Part shown: one piece after another, positions 1-8,660 of the stretch
How the letters are laid out: every line of letters starts with the position of its first letter
Position numbering within the stretch: the stretch's first letter is position 1
Origin: M3007 sp031425155
GTDB lineage: Bacteria > Bacteroidota > Bacteroidia > Chitinophagales > Saprospiraceae
Length of the DNA stretch: 64,000 bases
Reading direction: 5' to 3'
Assembly: GCA_031425155.1 (NCBI GenBank)
Contig: JANPIV010000109.1
Location: 51,152-115,151 of the forward strand
Notes under the pieces: model-generated
The model's input: only the letters and a program-made list of their open reading frames with translations
Told to the model about the DNA's origin: nothing
Database searches by the model: none
Position numbers and translations under genes: made by a program

Positions 1-1
1 C

Positions 2-790
2 GAAGGGGCCAATTATTTCCGCCATACCCGCTCGTGGAGTCAGGTGCGGCTCTTTTATACCAGCACGCAGAAAAAGTCTTTTGTCTGGCAAAACGAAGGC
101 ATGGAACCACAAATGGGCGATTTACTCCCGCATCCGGCCGGGCAGATCGGTCAATGGAAATGGAGCAATCCGGACATTCGCGGCTTCGCGATGCGTTTCC
201 CGGATAGTAACGGCCTGTTATTGTATGGTGCTTCGCTGGAAAGTGGCCCGGGATTTTATATAGATAATTTTTCGGTGCGTGGGAATAGTGGTGGCCCGCT
301 GCGGCTCATTCACCCGGATATGGCCCATCAGTTCGATGCTTTCCAGCAGTATGATCTGGTGGTGATTCAGGTGGGACTGAATGCCGTGACCAATTCTACG
401 GTCAATGTGAAATGGTACCAGGCGGAACTGGATAAAGTGTTCGATCATCTGCGCGCCTGTTTTCCGGGTCGGCCTATTCTGGTGGTCAGTGTAGGGGATC
501 GGGCCAATAAAATAGATGGCGAACTGGCGACCATGCGTGGGGTGCCCGCTATTGTCAATATGCAGCGCGATCTGGCCCGCAAACACGGATTTTTGTTCTA
601 CGACCTGTTTCATGGCATGGGCGGCTACGGCTCTATGATTCGGCTGGCCGACCATCATCCCATGCTGGCCAATAAAGACTACACGCACCTGACCCACGAA
701 GGCGGGCGCGTCATCGGTCGCCAGTTCGTGCGCTTATTCACGGCAGAACAGGCGAAGTGGCAGAATAGAAATAAGAAGTATGAACGATGA
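2..790 (+). CDS. SGNH/GDSL-type hydrolase, C-terminal part (5' end outside window)
   Basis: The frame is open from base 2, so the true start lies upstream of the window; a GTG at 44 is only an internal codon. The visible part resembles the C-terminal half of an SGNH hydrolase: a block III-like V-G-L-N-A-V after a hydrophobic strand, and a block V-like D-Y-T-H-L-T-H-E-G-G near the end that would supply the catalytic Asp and His. The block I Ser must be upstream and cannot be checked. It sits in tandem with a second SGNH gene, an arrangement that in this phylum often accompanies polysaccharide or peptidoglycan O-acetyl turnover. That role is inference from context; substrate unknown. Confidence 0.7.
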   Translation, partial: EGANYFRHTRSWSQVRLFYTSTQKKSFVWQNEGMEPQMGDLLPHPAGQIGQWKWSNPDIRGFAMRFPDSNGLLLYGASLESGPGFYIDNFSVRGNSGGPLRLIHPDMAHQFDAFQQYDLVVIQVGLNAVTNSTVNVKWYQAELDKVFDHLRACFPGRPILVVSVGDRANKIDGELATMRGVPAIVNMQRDLARKHGFLFYDLFHGMGGYGSMIRLADHHPMLANKDYTHLTHEGGRVIGRQFVRLFTAEQAKWQNRNKKYER

Positions 791-830
791 ACTATAAAGT
801 ATGAATGGTGAGTACTTCATTTTTCTTATA

Positions 831-892
831 AACCTTAATCAACCTTAATCAACCTTAATCAACCCTAATCAACATTCATCAACCTTTTAATA
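831..892. repeat. Tandem decamer repeat (AACCTTAATC-like)
   Basis: Four to five head-to-tail copies of a 10-base unit (AACCTTAATC, then AACCCTAATC and AACATTCATC) lie between the two SGNH genes, just ahead of the second one. Related ATCAACCTT-type repeats occur between cysE and cysK (35638-35770). The unit is far too short and lacks spacers for a CRISPR. Function unknown; it probably lies in the 5' untranslated leader of the downstream gene. Confidence 0.75.
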
Positions 893-947
893 ACCCTTGT
901 CAGCCTATTATTGTCCGCCTATCGAAACATTTCAACCAACCTCTACT

Positions 948-2276
948 ATGTGCTTTCCGTTTTTGTCGGACCCCTCCCACCTTACTCGCCCGCGTTCCTC
1001 GTTTGTTGTTCGCCAGGGAATTCGCTTGCGCATTTTTGCCTGTACCGGGTTTGTAATGCTGTTTATTAGTCAATGTCAGTCGCAATTTCGTCCGCCGCAG
1101 GTGGATATTACCGAGCAAGACACTATCGGCTACGGTTTCATTCAGCAGCAGGACAACGAAATTGAAAACCGCAGTTATTTGGAACCGTTTTTCCAGAAAC
1201 TCTATAAGCAGCGCATCGGCGGCGGCCAGAAAATCAATATTGTGCATATTGGCGACTCGCATATACTGGGCAATTTTATGACCGAGGAAGTGCGCAAGCG
1301 TTTACAGAATGCCTTCGGGGATGCGGGTCGCGGTATGATTTTTCCTTATAAACTGGCCGGTTCCAATGGCCCGCGCGACTATTTAGTGGAGAACAATAGC
1401 GGCGTTCGCTGGTCGGGCAATAATTGCCAGAAAGACCTGCGCCCGATTACTAATTACGGCCTCTCCGGTTTTACCCTGGAAAGTAATAATGCTACCGCGA
1501 AACTCACTTTCCGGCTGCGCGATACGACGACCGCCGAGACGCATTCTTTTACCAAAGTGACCATTTTCCAGAAACGGTCGGCCCTGCAATATGACCTGAA
1601 CGTGCGCGACGAAGTAACCAATCAGGACGCACAAATACTCTATGATGGCGACTATTCTCGTTCCTTTTATTTTGATCGTCCGGTCGGTCAGGTGAGTATT
1701 GTCGCCGATAAAGCCACGAGCCAGCAAAAACTGCTCACTTTGGATGGTATTTCATTAGAAAATGAACTCTCCGGGGTAATTTATCACTCCATCGGCGTGA
1801 ATGGCGCAAAGTACATGGACTATGCCCGCGCTAAATATTTTGCGGAGCAGGTAGGCGATCTGCATCCCGATCTTATTATTCTTTCTATGGGTACTAATGA
1901 GGCGCAGGGCCATACCGACCGCAATTATCTGTATCGTTCTATTGAATTGACCGTGGATGCATTACTGCGGCATTCGCCGAATGCTTTTATTCTATTAACC
2001 ACACCAGCAGATTCTTATTTGCGCGGTAAGGGTTTTAATCCGAATATGGCCGATGTAGCAGTCGTGATCCGTCGGTTTGCGCGGGATAAAGGTTATGCTC
2101 TGTGGGACTTATATGCTTTCTCTGGTGGTGAAAATTCGGCAGCCAACTGGAAAACCAAAGGGCTGATGACTTCCGATTCGGTGCATTATACGCGGGCGGG
2201 TTATGCAACACAAGGCAAACTGCTCTATCAGGGACTGGTAAAAGCGTATAATGACTATGTGTTGAGTCGGCCGTAG
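948..2276 (+). CDS. Secreted SGNH/GDSL-family hydrolase
   Basis: A 442-residue protein with all SGNH landmarks: block I H-I-G-D-S-H near residue 100 (nucleophile Ser), block III M-G-T-N-E near residue 315, and block V D-S-V-H-Y near residue 410 (Asp/His). The family hydrolyses ester bonds, typically acetyl groups on cell-wall or exopolysaccharide sugars. The frame extends back to a TTG at 897, but the ATG at 948 is preferred. A hydrophobic stretch at residues 25-42 ending in F-I-S-Q-C suggests a signal peptide, possibly a lipoprotein, though the lipobox is imperfect. It follows another SGNH gene by about 160 bases and may be co-transcribed. Confidence 0.8.
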   Translation: MCFPFLSDPSHLTRPRSSFVVRQGIRLRIFACTGFVMLFISQCQSQFRPPQVDITEQDTIGYGFIQQQDNEIENRSYLEPFFQKLYKQRIGGGQKINIVHIGDSHILGNFMTEEVRKRLQNAFGDAGRGMIFPYKLAGSNGPRDYLVENNSGVRWSGNNCQKDLRPITNYGLSGFTLESNNATAKLTFRLRDTTTAETHSFTKVTIFQKRSALQYDLNVRDEVTNQDAQILYDGDYSRSFYFDRPVGQVSIVADKATSQQKLLTLDGISLENELSGVIYHSIGVNGAKYMDYARAKYFAEQVGDLHPDLIILSMGTNEAQGHTDRNYLYRSIELTVDALLRHSPNAFILLTTPADSYLRGKGFNPNMADVAVVIRRFARDKGYALWDLYAFSGGENSAANWKTKGLMTSDSVHYTRAGYATQGKLLYQGLVKAYNDYVLSRP

Positions 2277-2386
2277 GGAAGGTTTAATGTGGTCAATAAA
2301 ATTAATGTGGTCAATGTGTTTGAATGTGGTTAATGTGCTTGAATACCGATCAAAAGATACGGGACAGGTAGTGGTCAATGTGTAAA

Positions 2387-2494
2387 TAACTGATGTTCCG
2401 CACGATCTGCAAAGCGACGTTTACGAAACTCTTAAAAGTTTCGCAAACGATTGATTACGTGACGTTTGCGAAACCTTCAAGGGTTTCGTAAACG
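2387..2494. repeat. Decayed TAACTGATGTT-family element with two hairpins
   Basis: Begins with TAACTGATGTTCCGCACGA, which matches the ends at 33671 and 51077 at 18 of 19 positions. Next come two palindromes: one in 2412-2453, and one at 2463-2494 with arms CGTTTGCGAAACC and GGGTTTCGTAAACG. Bases 2412-2453 recur in inverted orientation at 51124-51165 with about 38 of 42 identities. No matching right terminal repeat is found, so this looks like a remnant. Confidence 0.55.
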
Positions 2495-2528
2495 TATTAG
2501 TTGGGTAACAGCGGTAAATAAAAGCAAA

Positions 2529-2552
2529 GCCCGACGGATAGTTCCGCCGGGC
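2529..2552 (-). terminator. Hairpin, possible terminator of the sigma/anti-sigma transcript
   Basis: The arms GCCCGACGG (2529-2537) and CCGCCGGGC (2544-2552) form a GC-rich stem with a 6-base loop. On the minus strand it is followed by a weak T-run (TTTGCTTTT), as expected for a terminator about 130 bases past the stop of the anti-sigma-like gene. The weak U-tract keeps confidence moderate. Confidence 0.4.
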
Positions 2553-2683
2553 CGCTCGATATACTGCTAAAAGTTATCGGTTGTTACTGAATAGAGTGCA
2601 TGAGCACTAATGGCCTTTCACATTAATAGAATTGACCACATTAATCCCATTGGCCACATTTATTTCCATTGACCACATTTTCT

Positions 2684-3214
2684 TTAATTCCCCTTCCCTT
2701 CTTTTTCGCGCTCCGTGGAATTGGGCGCAGCCGGGTTGCTGCCGGGCAGCGGTGTGGCCTGGTGGCTACCGCGATTTTCTGCACCACGTGGCGTACTGCT
2801 ATTTACGGCAGGATTAGGTCGGGGTTCAGTAGTCGTCGAAGGTCGGATTTTGCCACTTGGCTTCGCCGATGTCTTTTCCACTGCTGTCGCTGGAGCGGCC
2901 TCCTTGGGGGCTGATTCAACAGTCGGCGGCTGTGCGATGGGTTGCTCAATGGGGAGTGGGGTAGGGGCCGGGGCAGGTTCGGTTCTGCCGAAGGTAAAAT
3001 ATAGCCCTACGGCTACGATTACGGCAGTAGCTGCCAGGAGTGCCCAGGTCTGCAAGGCCCAACCCGTGGAAGCCGGTTTTATCTGGCTCTGCACCCCTTG
3101 CCATACACGTGGCGAGGGCGTATCCCAGCCGGAAGCCGTGGGCGTGGCGGGCAGGTCCTGGAAGGTTTTGCGAAACAGTTCGTCCAGCGGTTCAAAATTT
3201 TCTTTACCGGTCAT
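2684..3214 (-). CDS. Single-pass membrane protein, probable anti-sigma factor
   Basis: A 176-residue protein with a cytoplasmic N-terminal region of about 55 residues containing F-R-K-T-F-Q-D-L-P-A and W-D-x-P-S-P-R-V-W. One transmembrane helix follows (about residues 56-74, T-W-A-L-L-A-A-T-A-V-I-V-A-V-G-L-Y), then a Pro/Ala-rich, low-complexity periplasmic tail. The short acidic head plus one helix, directly downstream of an ECF sigma gene, is the usual Bacteroidota anti-sigma arrangement. No zinc-finger (ZAS) Cys/His motif is visible. It starts 34 bases after the sigma gene stop, in the same operon. It would hold the sigma factor at the membrane; the signal is unknown. Confidence 0.6.
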   Translation of the reverse strand: MTGKENFEPLDELFRKTFQDLPATPTASGWDTPSPRVWQGVQSQIKPASTGWALQTWALLAATAVIVAVGLYFTFGRTEPAPAPTPLPIEQPIAQPPTVESAPKEAAPATAVEKTSAKPSGKIRPSTTTEPRPNPAVNSSTPRGAENRGSHQATPLPGSNPAAPNSTEREKEGKGN

Positions 3215-3248
3215 AGGTCTGATTGTCAGGCTTTTATTGGGGAGCCTT

Positions 3249-3794
3249 TTATGAAATGAATGACTTGTCGAGTATGCGTTTCAGGTATTCGCGGGCTTTA
3301 AATAACTGGCTTTTGCTGGTACCAATCGAAATGCCCATTTGTTCGGCAATCTCTTCATGGCTATATCCGTCAATAGCGTACAGATTAAAAACGGCCCGAT
3401 AACCGGGCGGCAATTTATGAATGTAAGTCAATAAAGTTTCGGCATCCATATTGGAAGCAAAGTCTTCTTCGGTGCGCAGTTTGCTTTCAAAAGCACTAAA
3501 ATCGGGTACATCGCGGATAAAATCGCGCTGCTTGCGCAGGTGGCTCAGAGCCGTATTGACCATGATCCGCCGTATCCAGCCGCCCAATGCGCCCTCGCTC
3601 CTGAACTGTCCCATGTCGCGATAGACCCGGATAAATCCGTCCTGCAACATGTCCTCCGCCTCCGCCCGGTCGCGGGCAAAACGGAGTAAGACTCGAAACA
3701 TCGGCACACTGTACTGCTGGTACAGCGCCGATTGATGCGCCGGGTTGCCCCGTAGCACACCACTCACCAACTCCTGGTCGCTATACTGTTGCAT
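3249..3794 (-). CDS. ECF RNA polymerase sigma factor (sigma-70 family)
   Basis: A 181-residue ECF sigma factor. Region 2 covers about residues 25-95, with the -10 recognition segment A-E-A-E-D-M-L-Q-D-G-F-I-R-V-Y and a following G-W-I-R-R-I-M-V-N-T. Region 4 covers about residues 125-178, including L-P-P-G-Y-R-A-V-F-N-L and the helix-turn-helix H-E-E-I-A-E-Q-M-G-I-S-I-G-T-S-K-S-Q. The ATG at 3794 is chosen because the open frame upstream of it (to 3953) is Cys/Phe-rich and unlike sigma N-termini. It pairs with the downstream membrane anti-sigma-like gene. Targets unknown. Confidence 0.9.
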   Translation of the reverse strand: MQQYSDQELVSGVLRGNPAHQSALYQQYSVPMFRVLLRFARDRAEAEDMLQDGFIRVYRDMGQFRSEGALGGWIRRIMVNTALSHLRKQRDFIRDVPDFSAFESKLRTEEDFASNMDAETLLTYIHKLPPGYRAVFNLYAIDGYSHEEIAEQMGISIGTSKSQLFKAREYLKRILDKSFIS

Positions 3795-4292
3795 GAGATA
3801 GATTACTTTGCTTTGGTGGTCTGAATGAAAAATGGGTTGCCCGTAAAGGCAAAAAAAACAAAAATAAAAAAGCAAGGGGCAAAAAAGCAATGAGCAAATG
3901 GAGCAAATTGGCAAAAGGCAAATATGCAATAAGCAAATGGAACGCAGTGACATCCCGATTTTTTCATCGGGAAAGGCAAATTACGCAAAAAGCAAACTGA
4001 TTCGGCGGCTTTTTTATTTTGGTACTATCCCACGTTGCTTTTTTGTAACCAGTTGGATAAAGCCGCAGCGCGGCGAAATATTTGTAGCCTATCATTCCCC
4101 CATCAAACCTTGGAGGTGCAGCGCACCGGAGCACATTTCGGTGCGCTGCACCTCCATATTTTATTTGGTAAATTTTGCTACAAATATTACGGGGCACCGC
4201 CCCTGTACTAAGCAGTTACGTTTCTAATTACCGTTTTTTTAGTAAAAATCAGATGTTGGCCTATTTGCTTCTTGCTCCTTTCTTATTTCCCT
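3795..4292. other. Intergenic region: A-rich GCAAA repeats and a nested palindrome
   Basis: No gene is seen. Bases 3850-4000 carry an irregular A-rich series of GCAAA/AAGCAA units upstream of the sigma gene. Bases 4077-4188 hold a nested inverted-repeat element, listed separately. The rest has no recognisable feature. Confidence 0.6.
4077..4188. repeat. Nested inverted-repeat element (MITE/REP-like)
   Basis: Outer arms AATATTTGTAGC (4077-4088) and GCTACAAATATT (4177-4188) are perfect inverted copies. Inside, GGAGGTGCAGCGCACCG (4112-4128) pairs perfectly with CGGTGCGCTGCACCTCC (4139-4155) around a 10-base loop. Two nested palindromes in a 112-base non-coding block are typical of a small mobile or REP-type element rather than a simple terminator. 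No clear target duplication is seen. Confidence 0.6.
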
Positions 4293-5327
4293 TTATTCTT
4301 CCCAGAGTTCAATCTTCAATTCAGCCCGGAACCAGCCATCTTCCCGTCCTATAACCAGCTCGTGGCGACCCGGATACAGCAGATCAAGCTGACGCTGCAC
4401 GTTTTTCAGTCCGATGCCGCTGTTCTGTGTGGAAGATTCTGCGCCCGTTTCAGCGGTATTTTCTATTTTGAAAATCAGTACATTACGTTGCAAATTCAGG
4501 TCAATATGGATTTCCGCCTCGCCGGTGGTGCTGTTTGCACCATGTTTAAAACTGTTTTCGACAAATGGCAACAGCAATAGTGGTGAGATGGCCGTATGCG
4601 GGTCTTCGAGTGCTTCGGTATAGCGCACGGTGAGCCGGTCGTTGTAGCGCAGTTTTTCCAATTCAATATAGTCCTGGATCACCTTGGCCTCATCAGCAAC
4701 AGAAATGCGTGGTGCGCGGCAATCATACAGCACAAAACGCATGATTTTGGACAGCATCATAATAGCGTTGGCCGTTTTATCCGATTTTTTGCGGGCCAGC
4801 ACGTATAGGTTATTCAGGGTATTAAACAGGAAATGCGGGTTGGTCTGTGCCCGCAGAAAACTGAGTTCCGATTGCAGTTTTTCACGGATCAATTGCTCCT
4901 CTACTTCCTGGCTTTTATAGCGGAGTTTAATCATTTTAATAATCGTAGCCGAAGTAATAGTAATGTATAAATCAAACACAGTGAACACGATGCCACGCAA
5001 ACTAAAAGTATTAAAAGTTTTTTCTTCTATATATTCAAAATATAAATTAATAATAATCCGGTAAAAAAAAGTGGCAATAGCAAAAGAGATCAAGGTGAGC
5101 GACACCAGTTTGCGAAACTTGCTCCGCTCCAGATATAAGGGGATGACGTAATAGAAAATAAAGTAGGTAAGGGCCAGTTTGACCGGCAGCGAATACGCCT
5201 CCCGATACATCGCGTAAGGCAAATATTCCGTCAGTGACCAGCCCGCAAGGACACAGGCGACCAGCCCGTTGAGTACCAGATAAACAGACCAAAAAAGAAT
5301 GTGGTAACCAATGCGAATTGGTTTCAT
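4293..5327 (-). CDS. LytS/YehU-type membrane sensor histidine kinase
   Basis: A 344-residue kinase of the His_kinase (LytS) family. About four transmembrane helices lie in residues 1-140, with no separate sensor domain. The phosphoacceptor box R-A-Q-T-N-P-H-F-L-F-N-T-L-N-N-L is near residues 155-170, the ATPase N-box L-P-F-V-E-N-S-F-K-H-G near residue 258, and the G-box G-I-G-L-K-N-V near residue 318. Such kinases normally signal to a LytTR response regulator, but none is adjacent, so it is an orphan here. Its leader (5333-5398) consists of AACCAATAACTA-type repeats right up to the start codon. Confidence 0.88.
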   Translation of the reverse strand: MKPIRIGYHILFWSVYLVLNGLVACVLAGWSLTEYLPYAMYREAYSLPVKLALTYFIFYYVIPLYLERSKFRKLVSLTLISFAIATFFYRIIINLYFEYIEEKTFNTFSLRGIVFTVFDLYITITSATIIKMIKLRYKSQEVEEQLIREKLQSELSFLRAQTNPHFLFNTLNNLYVLARKKSDKTANAIMMLSKIMRFVLYDCRAPRISVADEAKVIQDYIELEKLRYNDRLTVRYTEALEDPHTAISPLLLLPFVENSFKHGANSTTGEAEIHIDLNLQRNVLIFKIENTAETGAESSTQNSGIGLKNVQRQLDLLYPGRHELVIGREDGWFRAELKIELWEE

Positions 5328-5332
5328 AAATT

Positions 5333-5398
5333 GTTATTGGTTATTAGTTAATTGGTTATTGGTTGACTGGTTAATTAGTTGATTAGTTATTGGTTAAT
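5333..5398. repeat. AACCAATAACTA-type leader repeat
   Basis: On the minus strand this is a run of AACCAATAAC/AACTAATCAAC units immediately before the kinase start. Similar runs precede the starts at 5631, 18636, 19671 and 26856, and one lies after tsaD (33572-33600). The recurrence before unrelated genes suggests a dispersed leader or repeat sequence. The rest of the 303-base gap between the kinase and the VOC gene holds nothing else recognisable. Confidence 0.6.
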
Positions 5399-5630
5399 GT
5401 AATTGTGTATTCTTTTGTGCCTTTTGTGTTGAAAAAAATTTTTGTGTTAAAACCTTGCGCACACAAAGAGAAGTCTTTTTTGTTGGGAAAAAATATTTTA
5501 GTCAAAATTCCCGAGAACCTCTCGACCAAGCCACACAATTTTTAAGCCAATGCCCGAAAATTACCCTCGAATGTTCTGGCTCAAAAACCTGACTTTTGCC
5601 CGGTTTTAAACCAATAACTATTACCTACTT

Positions 5631-6023
5631 ATGCAGGAACTTTTCCAGATCGCCCTCGTCGTTGCCGATTACGACGAAGCTATTCGTTTTTATACCGAAA
5701 AAATGCGTTTTACCCTCGTGGAAGACACCGTCATGAGCGAGACCAAACGCTGGGTGGTCATTGCCCCGCCCGGCTCCAAAGGCTGCCGTCTGCTGCTGGC
5801 CAAAGCCGCCAACGACGAACAACAAAGTCGGGTCGGCAACCAAACCGGCGGGCGCGTTTTTCTCTTTCTGCATACCGATGACTTCTGGCGCGACTATCAC
5901 CATTTGGTTGCCCAGGATGTAAAATTTGTGCGCGGGCCATTGGAAGAAGTGTATGGCACCGTTGGCGTTTTTGCGGATTTGTATGGCAATTTGTGGGACT
6001 TGATTCAGCCACGTACTACATAA
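5631..6023 (+). CDS. VOC-superfamily (glyoxalase/bleomycin resistance-like) protein
   Basis: A 130-residue single-domain protein with the paired beta-alpha-beta-beta-beta modules of the vicinal oxygen chelate fold. The N-terminal module begins F-Q-I-A-L-V-V-A-D-Y-D-E-A-I-R-F-Y, the central strand carries F-L-F-L-H-T-D-D-F, and the C-terminal strand reads G-V-F-A-D-L-Y-G-N-L-W-D-L-I. The final metal-ligand position is Asp rather than the usual Glu, and the first ligand position is Gln/Ala, so metal binding is uncertain. Substrate unknown. It converges with the GH31 gene. Confidence 0.8.
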   Translation: MQELFQIALVVADYDEAIRFYTEKMRFTLVEDTVMSETKRWVVIAPPGSKGCRLLLAKAANDEQQSRVGNQTGGRVFLFLHTDDFWRDYHHLVAQDVKFVRGPLEEVYGTVGVFADLYGNLWDLIQPRTT

Positions 6024-6089
6024 GTAACAAGCCCGCTAAACGTGTTTTTGATTGACGAATGCAGAGATAAGATTTAAGATTTTTGATAT

Positions 6090-8660
6090 TTATAACCACT
6101 CAATCACCTGGAAATCAGCCACTACCGTCAATGTATAGAGCGAACGGTCGCGCAGTTTGATCTCTTTGATCGGGATTTCCAGCCCGTCCACGGTGCATTG
6201 TTTGACAAAAGTAGGAAAACCGACGAGGTAGATTTTTGCTTTCCGGTAAGTTACCGGGAAACTGCCGGAGATGGTCTGGCGCAGGGTAAAATGCCCATCC
6301 TGGCCCGCCGTCTCCCATTCCCGCCGACTGAATTCGCCGTTTTGGTAGCCATAACCTTCACCCGCGTCTTCGTATAACTGGCTGGTTTCCAGGCCTTTTT
6401 TGTAATAAACATACAGCGTCAGTTCATCCACGGGCCGCTCATTCACCCATTGGCGGATCGGATAGACGGGCAACACCGCGCCTTCCCGCACAAAAAACGG
6501 AATCTGATCGGGCATCACATTCACGAACATCTCGCCGGAGGCAGGCTGGCCCGTCCAGAAATAGTACCATTGGCCCTTCGGCAAATACACGCCCTGCCGC
6601 TGAATCCGGGGCTGAATCACCGGACTAATCAACAGGTGCTCGCCAAACAAAAAGTCGCGCTCCTGCTCCCAAAGTTTCGGGTCGTGGGGATCGGCAAACG
6701 CCAAATGCTGGATGACCGGCGTACCATCCTGCGTGTTGCGCCACATCGCCGTATAGAGGCAAGGCAGCAGCGCGTAGCGCAATTCAATGGCTTTTTTCGC
6801 CAAAACCGTCCATTTATCGCCATAAGACCACGGCTCCTGACTGGTTACGAAAGTCAATATCGCTTCCTCCATCGCATCTACCGCCGAGGTAATGGGCGGC
6901 GTAGCCTCTTCCGGGTCGGTACTAATGGTATCGCCTGCCGCGTGGCTGCCCTTGCTATGGGTGCGCATGAGCGGATGAAAAACCGACAATTGCAGCCAGC
7001 GCACAAACAATTCGCCATCCTGACAACCCGTAAAACCGCCAATATCGGTGCCGCAAAATGAGAAACCGGAAATCGCCAGCCGTTGACACTGGATGTTGGC
7101 GACTTGCAGATTTTCCCAGTCCGCCACGTTATCGCCCGTCCAGACGGCCGCGTAGCGTTGCCCGCCACTGTACGAAGCGCGGGTGAGCAAATAGGGCCGT
7201 TTCTCCGGCTGGATTTTGCGCATGCCATCCCAGGAAGCCTGCGACATTTGCTGACCATATATATTATGTGCCTTGCGGTGGCTGCACGGATAACCGTCAT
7301 GGTGATGCAACACATTGCTGGGCAGCGTTTTATGATTGATGTGAAACACCGCCGGTTCATTCATATCATTCCAGAAACCACTTACGCCGGCCGTCTCATA
7401 CAGTCCGCGGTACAGTTCGCCCCACCAGGCCCGCACGTCGGGATGCGTAAAATCCGGGTACGCACAGAAACCTGGCCAGACCGGTGCTTTCGCCACCTCG
7501 CCATCGGCAGTACGCACGAACATGTTCTTTTCCAGGCCCTCGCGATACACAAAATAGTCAGGGTCTTCCTTAATGCCGGGATCAATCATCACCACCGTCT
7601 CAAAACCCCGCGCCCGCATGTCGTCGAGCAGCCGCTTCGGCTCCGGGAAACGCGTGGCATCCCAGGTAAAACAGCGGAAACCATCCATATAATCAATGTC
7701 GAGATACAGCGCATCGCAGGGAATTTCGCGCGCCCGAAACTCATCGGCAATGGCCAGCACTTCCGTATCGGGATAGTAACTCCAGCGCGACTGGTGATAA
7801 CCCAGTGCCCACAGCGGCGGCAGGGCCGGTCGCCCGGTCAACTGCGCGTAAGCCCGCGTCACTTCCACCGGCGTGGGGCCATGCAGGAAGTAGTAATTCA
7901 GTTCGCCCCCCTCGGCCCAAAAATGAGTGGTGCCGTTCTCCACGCTATCAAAATCAAAATGTGTACGGAAGGTGTTGTCGAAAAAAATGCCGTACGCAAT
8001 GCCTTGATGCAGTGAGTAATAGAACGGAATTGCCCGATACAACGGATCCATTTTACGATCAAAAGCATAGGAATCTGTACACCAAAGTTGAAACTTTTTT
8101 CCGGCCAGATTAGTGCCACATGTTTTGTCGCCCAGCCCAAAAAATACCTCTTTGCGATGGCACTTTTTTTCGAGCGAGATTTCCTGCCAACCCTGCATCA
8201 CCGTGCGCCGCGCCCGGAATCCGTTGGCATCTTCGCACAATAAATGATCGTTGTGGTCATAAATCTTCACTTGCAGCCCCGTTTTGGCCACCACCACTTG
8301 CAGTTGTTCCGACAAAAGCAAATACTCGTTCGGGTTCTCATGCAGCCGCACCACCACCTTTTCCGGTTGAAAATCAGGGTCAATGGCGTAGGAAAAATCG
8401 GGCGCGAATACCCCATCCGGCGTGTAGCGCAGGCGGATAATGCCCGGCGTGAGCACCTGTACCCGCAGCGTGACCTGGTTCTTACAGATGAACTCGTAGG
8501 CCCCGTCGCGCCAACGCACGGTGGCTACTTCGTCGGGTGTAATGTCCTGATAGAAATCATTATAGCGGGTAGAAATATCCGCGTCCGCAAACGCAATCTG
8601 ATTCGCTTTGACGACGACCACCGGCGGAGCGACGGGCGGGACTTTGGGCTTTTTTTCCAT
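6090..8660 (-). CDS. Glycoside hydrolase family 31 alpha-glucosidase
   Basis: An 856-residue GH31 enzyme that releases terminal alpha-linked glucose from oligosaccharides. Order of parts: N-terminal beta-sandwich (to about residue 250), TIM barrel with nucleophile motif G-F-W-N-D-M-N-E-P (about residues 428-436) and acid/base region W-T-G-D-N-V-A-D-W (about 505-513), G-T-D-I-G-G-F, then beta-rich C-terminal domains with Y-E-D-A-G-E-G-Y. No signal peptide is visible, so it is probably cytoplasmic, although the N-terminus is Pro/Val-rich. Length fits the family. It is monocistronic as far as seen. Confidence 0.93.
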   Translation of the reverse strand: MEKKPKVPPVAPPVVVVKANQIAFADADISTRYNDFYQDITPDEVATVRWRDGAYEFICKNQVTLRVQVLTPGIIRLRYTPDGVFAPDFSYAIDPDFQPEKVVVRLHENPNEYLLLSEQLQVVVAKTGLQVKIYDHNDHLLCEDANGFRARRTVMQGWQEISLEKKCHRKEVFFGLGDKTCGTNLAGKKFQLWCTDSYAFDRKMDPLYRAIPFYYSLHQGIAYGIFFDNTFRTHFDFDSVENGTTHFWAEGGELNYYFLHGPTPVEVTRAYAQLTGRPALPPLWALGYHQSRWSYYPDTEVLAIADEFRAREIPCDALYLDIDYMDGFRCFTWDATRFPEPKRLLDDMRARGFETVVMIDPGIKEDPDYFVYREGLEKNMFVRTADGEVAKAPVWPGFCAYPDFTHPDVRAWWGELYRGLYETAGVSGFWNDMNEPAVFHINHKTLPSNVLHHHDGYPCSHRKAHNIYGQQMSQASWDGMRKIQPEKRPYLLTRASYSGGQRYAAVWTGDNVADWENLQVANIQCQRLAISGFSFCGTDIGGFTGCQDGELFVRWLQLSVFHPLMRTHSKGSHAAGDTISTDPEEATPPITSAVDAMEEAILTFVTSQEPWSYGDKWTVLAKKAIELRYALLPCLYTAMWRNTQDGTPVIQHLAFADPHDPKLWEQERDFLFGEHLLISPVIQPRIQRQGVYLPKGQWYYFWTGQPASGEMFVNVMPDQIPFFVREGAVLPVYPIRQWVNERPVDELTLYVYYKKGLETSQLYEDAGEGYGYQNGEFSRREWETAGQDGHFTLRQTISGSFPVTYRKAKIYLVGFPTFVKQCTVDGLEIPIKEIKLRDRSLYTLTVVADFQVIEWL

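Larger units (their letters stand above)
2277..2683. other. Convergent intergenic region with inverted AATGTGGTCA repeats
   Basis: No gene is seen in these 407 bases between converging genes. The left edge (2287-2345) has several copies of AATGTGGTCAAT-like units and the right edge (2620-2680) has the reverse complement (ATTGACCACATT-like), so the whole region could fold back on itself. Between them lie a TAACTGATGTT-family element end (2387) and two hairpins built on GTTTACGAAA/TTTCGTAAAC. Confidence 0.6.

Noticed and set aside
831..892. Tandem repeats as a possible CRISPR array
   Set aside because: The 10-base units are head-to-tail with no spacers, so they do not form a repeat-spacer array.
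897..947. TTG start for the second SGNH gene
   Set aside because: The added residues are not signal-like, and the ATG at 948 is closer to the hydrophobic signal segment.
7083..8015. 310-codon plus-strand open frame
   Set aside because: It lies wholly inside the GH31 gene on the opposite strand and has no family motif; a shadow frame of GC-rich coding DNA.
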